From Thermomonas beijingensis (GTDB taxonomy: Bacteria; Pseudomonadota; Gammaproteobacteria; Xanthomonadales; Xanthomonadaceae): 64,000 nt of DNA. The notes below the pieces were generated by a model. That model had not been told where the DNA came from and made no database searches. It saw only the letters and a list, made by a program, of their open reading frames with translations. Below, in pieces: positions 60,137 to 64,000 of the stretch (the first letter of the stretch is position 1; every line of letters begins with the position of its first letter). The stretch is from contig NZ_JAIQDJ010000004.1 of assembly GCF_020034655.1 (NCBI RefSeq), positions 1-64,000 on the forward strand. Reading direction: 5' to 3'. A program made the translations under genes and the position numbers.

Positions 60137-61012
60137 TCAGCCGCGCTCTGCCTGTTGCAGCAACAGCCGTGTGAACGCCTGTGCCGCCCTTGATGGAGTG
60201 CGCCCGCTATGGGTGATCAACCCCAATTGGCGCGACAACGCCACGCCCTGCACCGGCAGCCGCAGCAGGCTGCGATCCAGCAAGGTTTGTGGCAGCACGC
60301 TCCACGCCAGCCCGACGCTGGCCAGCATTTTGATGGTCTCCAGATAGTGGGTGGTCATCCGCAATTGCAGCGGCAAGCCACGCGCCGCAAAGGCATCGGC
60401 CACGATGCGATGGGTGAAGGTGCCGGGGTCGGCCAGCACCGCAGGATGGGCGGACAGATCGCTCAGGCTGAGGCGTGTGCGCTGTGCCAATGGGTGGCTT
60501 GGGGCAGCGACAAAATGCAGCGGGTCGTGCCAGACAGGCGTGGCCTGCAACGGCGATGCGGTGGGTCCCAGCGTGGTCAATGCCAACTCGGCGCGGGCGT
60601 GCAGCACCTCGTGCCAGGCCTGCTCGGAATCCATGAAGCGCAATTCCAACGCCACCTGCGGGTAGCGTGCGCTGAACTTGCGCAGCAGCGGTGGCAGCCG
60701 GTGCAGGCCGATATGGTGACTGCTGACCAAACGCAGGCTGCCACCAATGCCGTGCTCGAGCTCGCGCAGGGCGCGCCGCGCATCGTTGGCATCGCCCAGT
60801 AATTGCCGTGCACGCGGCAGCAGCAGTTGGCCGGCTTCGGTGAGTAGCACTTGCCGGCCCACGCGGTCGAACAGGCGGGCATCAAGTTCGGATTCCAACT
60901 GCGCAATGCGCTTGCTCACCGCCGGCTGGGTCAGGTGCAGGGCGGCGGCCGCAGCGGAAAACCCGCCGGCATCGGCCACCGCAAGGAATGCAGCAAGATT
61001 AGCGAGTTCCAT
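60137..61012 (-). CDS. LysR family regulator, likely controls leuCD
   Basis: A 291-residue LysR-type protein. The helix-turn-helix is FSAAAAALHLTQPAVSKRIAQ (residues about 18-38, one residue over a short motif), followed by the LESELDARLFDR linker helix and an effector domain. It diverges from leuC with 99 bases between, the classic layout for a LysR activator of its neighbour. In related bacteria a LysR protein at this place responds to leucine-pathway intermediates (inference here). ATG 61012 is used; a GTG lies one codon before it. Confidence 0.9.
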   Translation of the reverse strand: MELANLAAFLAVADAGGFSAAAAALHLTQPAVSKRIAQLESELDARLFDRVGRQVLLTEAGQLLLPRARQLLGDANDARRALRELEHGIGGSLRLVSSHHIGLHRLPPLLRKFSARYPQVALELRFMDSEQAWHEVLHARAELALTTLGPTASPLQATPVWHDPLHFVAAPSHPLAQRTRLSLSDLSAHPAVLADPGTFTHRIVADAFAARGLPLQLRMTTHYLETIKMLASVGLAWSVLPQTLLDRSLLRLPVQGVALSRQLGLITHSGRTPSRAAQAFTRLLLQQAERG

Positions 61013-61016
61013 CACT

Positions 61017-61051
61017 ATTCCTAATGGGAATCAATTGGATGAAAAATATCC
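61017..61051. promoter_or_regulatory. Two dyads between lysR and leuC, probable LysR boxes
   Basis: ATTCC-TAATG-GGAAT (61017-61031) and GGAT-N7-ATCC (61037-61051) are 15-base dyads of T-N11-A size placed 20 bases centre to centre, about two helical turns. They overlap the region just upstream of the lysR start, as expected for autoregulation and activation of leuC. Confidence 0.5.
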
Positions 61052-61111
61052 ATTTGAGTGATGAAAGGAAAGCTGCCACTCTGGCACCGACTTGTGCTGC
61101 CAAGGTGCACC

Positions 61112-62533
61112 ATGCCCGGCCAAACCCTGTACGACAAACTGTGGAACATGCATGAAGTGGTGCGCCGTGATGATGGCTCGTCGCTGCTCTACATCGACCG
61201 CCACATCCTGCATGAAGTGACCTCGCCGCAGGCGTTTGAAGGTCTGCGGCTGGCCGGGCGCAAGCCGTGGCGGGTGGCGGCCAATATCGCCACGCCCGAC
61301 CACAACGTGCCCACCACCCGCGTCGAGCGCGCCGGTGGGTTGGCGGCGATCAGTGATGACGTATCGCGCGTGCAGGTGCAAACCCTGGACGAAAACTGCG
61401 CCGATTTCGGCATCCTCGAATTCAAAATGAACGATGTACGCCAAGGCATCGTGCATGTGGTGGGCCCCGAACAAGGTGCCACCTTGCCCGGTATGACCGT
61501 GGTCTGCGGTGATTCGCACACCTCCACGCATGGTGCATTCGGCGCGCTGGCGCATGGCATCGGCACATCGGAAGTGGAACACGTCCTGGCCACTCAATGT
61601 TTGGTGGCGCAAAAGATGAAAAACATGCGCGTGCTGGTGGACGGCACGCTGCCACCCGGCGTCACTGCCAAAGACATGGTACTGGCGATCATCGGCAAGA
61701 TTGGTACCGCCGGTGGCACCGGCTATGCGCTGGAATTTGCCGGCAGTACCATTCGCGCCTTGTCGATGGAAGGCCGCATGACGGTCTGCAATATGGCGAT
61801 TGAAGCGGGCGCGCGGGTGGGCCTGGTGGCGGTGGATCAAACCACGCTGGATTACGTGCACGGCCGCCCGTTTGCGCCCACTGGTGCCCAATGGGATGCC
61901 GCAGTGGCGCAGTGGCGCAATTTGGTGAGCGATGCCGACGCGCTGTTTGATGCCGACGTCGTGCTGCGTGCCGAGGATATTCGCCCGCAAGTCAGCTGGG
62001 GCACATCGCCGGAAATGGTGTTGCCAGTGGATGCGCACACGCCAGACCCCGCGCATGAAACCGATCCCGTCAAACAAGACGCGATCACCCGCGCGCTGCA
62101 CTACATGGGCTTGCACGCCAATCAGCCGATCACCTCGATCCGGTTGGATCGTATTTTTATTGGCTCGTGTACCAATGCCCGCATCGAGGATTTGCGCGCC
62201 GCCGCCGCCGTTGCCAATGGCCGCAAAGTGGCCGCGTCCATCAAACAAGCCTTGGTGGTGCCGGGCTCCGGTTTGGTGAAAGCGCAGGCCGAGCGCGAAG
62301 GGCTGGATAAAATTTTTATCGATGCCGGGTTTGAATGGCGCGAGCCGGGGTGCTCGATGTGCTTGGCGATGAACCCCGACCGCCTGCAAGCCGGCGAGCA
62401 CTGTGCGTCCACCTCCAACCGCAATTTCGAAGGCCGCCAAGGCAACGGCGGCCGCACCCATCTGGTCAGCCCGGCGATGGCCGCCGCCGCTGCGATTGCC
62501 GGCCACTTCATCGACGTGCGAGCCCTGCAATGA
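61112..62533 (+). CDS. leuC: 3-isopropylmalate dehydratase large subunit
   Basis: A 473-residue aconitase-family subunit that, with LeuD, converts 2- to 3-isopropylmalate in leucine synthesis. The 4Fe-4S ligands are the Cys of [13 protein letters not shown] and the pair in [32 protein letters not shown] is the signature region. The start [12 protein letters not shown] is supported by AAGG nearby; an upstream open frame of 18 codons is not homologous. It overlaps leuD by 4 bases. Confidence 0.97.
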   Translation: MPGQTLYDKLWNMHEVVRRDDGSSLLYIDRHILHEVTSPQAFEGLRLAGRKPWRVAANIATPDHNVPTTRVERAGGLAAISDDVSRVQVQTLDENCADFGILEFKMNDVRQGIVHVVGPEQGATLPGMTVVCGDSHTSTHGAFGALAHGIGTSEVEHVLATQCLVAQKMKNMRVLVDGTLPPGVTAKDMVLAIIGKIGTAGGTGYALEFAGSTIRALSMEGRMTVCNMAIEAGARVGLVAVDQTTLDYVHGRPFAPTGAQWDAAVAQWRNLVSDADALFDADVVLRAEDIRPQVSWGTSPEMVLPVDAHTPDPAHETDPVKQDAITRALHYMGLHANQPITSIRLDRIFIGSCTNARIEDLRAAAAVANGRKVAASIKQALVVPGSGLVKAQAEREGLDKIFIDAGFEWREPGCSMCLAMNPDRLQAGEHCASTSNRNFEGRQGNGGRTHLVSPAMAAAAAIAGHFIDVRALQ

Positions 62534-63171
62534 CGCCTTTTACCCAACACACCGGCATGGTGGTGCCGCTGGATCGTGCCAATGTGGATACCGACCAGAT
62601 CATCCCCAAACAATTTTTGAAGTCGATCAAACGCACGGGCTTTGGCCCCAACCTGTTCGACCCGTGGCGCTATCTGGATGAGGGCCAACCGGGGCAAGAT
62701 TGCAGCACGCGCCCGCTGAACCCCGATTTTGTGCTGAATGCGCCGCGCTACCAGGGGGCCAGCGTATTACTGGCGCGGGAAAACTTTGGTTGCGGTTCCA
62801 GCCGCGAACACGCCCCGTGGGCCTTGGCCGAGTATGGTTTTCGCGCCATCATCGCGCCCAGTTTTGCCGATATTTTTTATAACAATAGTTTCAAAAATGG
62901 CCTGTTGCCCATCGTGCTGGACAAAGCCGCCATCGACACCCTGTTTACCCAATGCGACGCCAGCGAGGGCTATACGTTGCGCATTGATCTGGACGCACAA
63001 ACCGTCACCCGCCCGGAGGGTGTGGCGCATACCTTTGCCGTCGATGCCTTCCGCAAACATTGCCTACTCAATGGGCTGGACGATATCGGCCTGACCCTGC
63101 AAGACCAAGCCGCCATCGAGGCGTTTGAAACCCGCCACCGCACTGCGCGGCCGTGGTTGTTTGGGAGGTAG
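62530..63171 (+). CDS. leuD: 3-isopropylmalate dehydratase small subunit
   Basis: A 213-residue swivel-domain subunit of isopropylmalate isomerase. It has [19 protein letters not shown] at the N-terminus, the substrate-binding [16 protein letters not shown] near residue 80 and [20 protein letters not shown]. The ATG overlaps the leuC stop (ATGA), so the subunits are co-translated. The next leucine gene, leuB, lies on the opposite strand 58 bases away; a small inverted repeat (CGGGTTT/AAACCCG, about 63192-63206) lies between. Confidence 0.97.
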   Translation: MTPFTQHTGMVVPLDRANVDTDQIIPKQFLKSIKRTGFGPNLFDPWRYLDEGQPGQDCSTRPLNPDFVLNAPRYQGASVLLARENFGCGSSREHAPWALAEYGFRAIIAPSFADIFYNNSFKNGLLPIVLDKAAIDTLFTQCDASEGYTLRIDLDAQTVTRPEGVAHTFAVDAFRKHCLLNGLDDIGLTLQDQAAIEAFETRHRTARPWLFGR

Positions 63172-63229
63172 GGGCGACGGGCTTGCACGGACGGGTTTCA
63201 AACCCGCCCCTGCGGGTCACGCGATCTCC

Positions 63230-64000
63230 TCAATCCCGCAACGCCAACACCTGGCAGCCTTGCTGGCGTTCCAGCACGGCGGCGGTGGCGGTGTGGGTGC
63301 TGACGGCGTGACCTTGTGTGGCAAGGTCGGCGGTGAAGACGCCGGCTTCGAGAGCTTCGGCAACGGATGTTTCGACGCATTGCGCTTCTGCTTCCAGCCC
63401 CAGTGAATGCCGCAACAGCAAGGCGGCGCTGAGAATGGTGGCGTAGGGGTTGGCGATGCCTTTGCCGGCGATGTCGGGGGCGCTGCCGTGGATGGGTTCG
63501 TAGATGCCGACCTTGCCATCGCCCAGTGAAGCACTGGGCAGCAGGCCCAGTGAGCCGGCCAGCATCGACGCCTCGTCGGTAAGGATGTCGCCAAACATGT
63601 TTTCGGTGACGATCACGTCGTACTCGCGCGGGCGTGCCAGCAAATGCATCGCCATCGAATCGACCAGTTGATGCTCCAGCGTGACATCGGGAAATTCCTC
63701 GCGCACCACGCGGCTGGTGACGTCGCGCCATAGGCGTGAGGTTTCCAGCACATTGGCTTTATCCACCGAGGTCAGTTTGCCGCTGCGGCTGCGCGCCAAG
63801 GTGGCGGCGTGGCGCACCACGCGTTCGATTTCGACAACGCTGTAGCGACACAGGTCGGAGGCATCGGTGGCGCTGCGGGTTTTTTCGCCAAAATAAATGC
63901 CGCCGGTGAGTTCACGTACCACCATCACATCCACGCCTTGCAGCAGATGCGGTTTGATGGGCGATGCGCCCAGCGTGGCCGCGTGCGGTTTGACCGGGCG
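63230..64000 (-). CDS. leuB: 3-isopropylmalate dehydrogenase, C-terminal part (cut by window edge)
   Basis: 256 codons are inside the window, open to the edge; about 100 N-terminal residues lie outside. The enzyme oxidises and decarboxylates 3-isopropylmalate with NAD. It has [15 protein letters not shown], the [17 protein letters not shown] segment with its catalytic Lys, [20 protein letters not shown] (metal-binding Asp) and [17 protein letters not shown]. It is convergent with leuCD rather than following leuD as in most operons. Confidence 0.95.
   Translation of the reverse strand, partial: RPVKPHAATLGASPIKPHLLQGVDVMVVRELTGGIYFGEKTRSATDASDLCRYSVVEIERVVRHAATLARSRSGKLTSVDKANVLETSRLWRDVTSRVVREEFPDVTLEHQLVDSMAMHLLARPREYDVIVTENMFGDILTDEASMLAGSLGLLPSASLGDGKVGIYEPIHGSAPDIAGKGIANPYATILSAALLLRHSLGLEAEAQCVETSVAEALEAGVFTADLATQGHAVSTHTATAAVLERQQGCQVLALRD

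Overview
The window is GC-rich chromosomal DNA that looks like a member of the Xanthomonadales (Lysobacterales). The best evidence is an eleven-gene type II secretion operon in the order E-F-G-H-I-J-K-L-M-N-D, with the short GspC-like N subunit just before the secretin. That order is the hallmark of the Xanthomonas xps operon. Interspersed palindromic repeats and the lipid A/core gene set fit as well. I cannot name the genus. I saw no rRNA, tRNA or CRISPR array.

Layout. 1-1.6 kb: the end of an IS3-family insertion sequence, a secreted von Willebrand A protein, and several copies of a short REP-like repeat. 1.6-8.2 kb: housekeeping genes, namely a 2OG-Fe dioxygenase, the last two steps of tyrosine degradation (fumarylacetoacetase, maleylacetoacetate isomerase), PilU, an OmpA-like lipoprotein, a structured leader region with a YdcH-like protein, and a CBS-pair protein. 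8.2-37.1 kb: one long cell-surface region. It holds a sulfotransferase and a Wzt-type ABC ATPase, a 634-residue exported protein with its own strong terminator, a Wzm-type permease that overlaps gspE, the whole T2SS operon, and then a run of about eleven tightly packed genes. Those are a 1306-residue sulfotransferase/coiled-coil/double glycosyltransferase, two related lipoproteins, large membrane proteins, two polyprenyl-phosphate-type GT2 enzymes, an acyltransferase, GtrA and EamA/SMR-like small membrane proteins, and a methyltransferase.

37.1-43.9 kb: etfBA diverging from scoAB (acetoacetate activation, which connects with the tyrosine genes), a large palindromic repeat, and two FAD-dependent oxidoreductases. 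43.9-51.6 kb: a Ycf46-like AAA ATPase diverging from glnE, an ELM1-like protein, a nitroreductase-family protein, YceI, pirin and a small zinc protein. 51.6-59.2 kb: an LPS block (GT4, O-antigen-ligase-like protein, two LpxL-family acyltransferases, waaA), then tolC with a methyltransferase-like gene and a TetR regulator. 60.1-64 kb: a LysR regulator diverging from leuCD, with leuB convergent and cut by the window edge.

How it may work together (inference): the 8-37 kb region brings together an abundant exported surface protein, a T2SS that could secrete it, and the enzymes and ABC exporter for a possibly sulfated polysaccharide that could anchor or decorate it. This is analogous to the Aeromonas A-layer locus, where a surface-array protein, a T2SS component and an O-polysaccharide ABC ATPase are linked. 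It is the most interesting hypothesis in the window. A second pattern is a set of start codons lying exactly 6 nt after a -10-like hexamer, which suggests leaderless mRNAs. Two divergent pairs share the same compact overlapping-promoter design.
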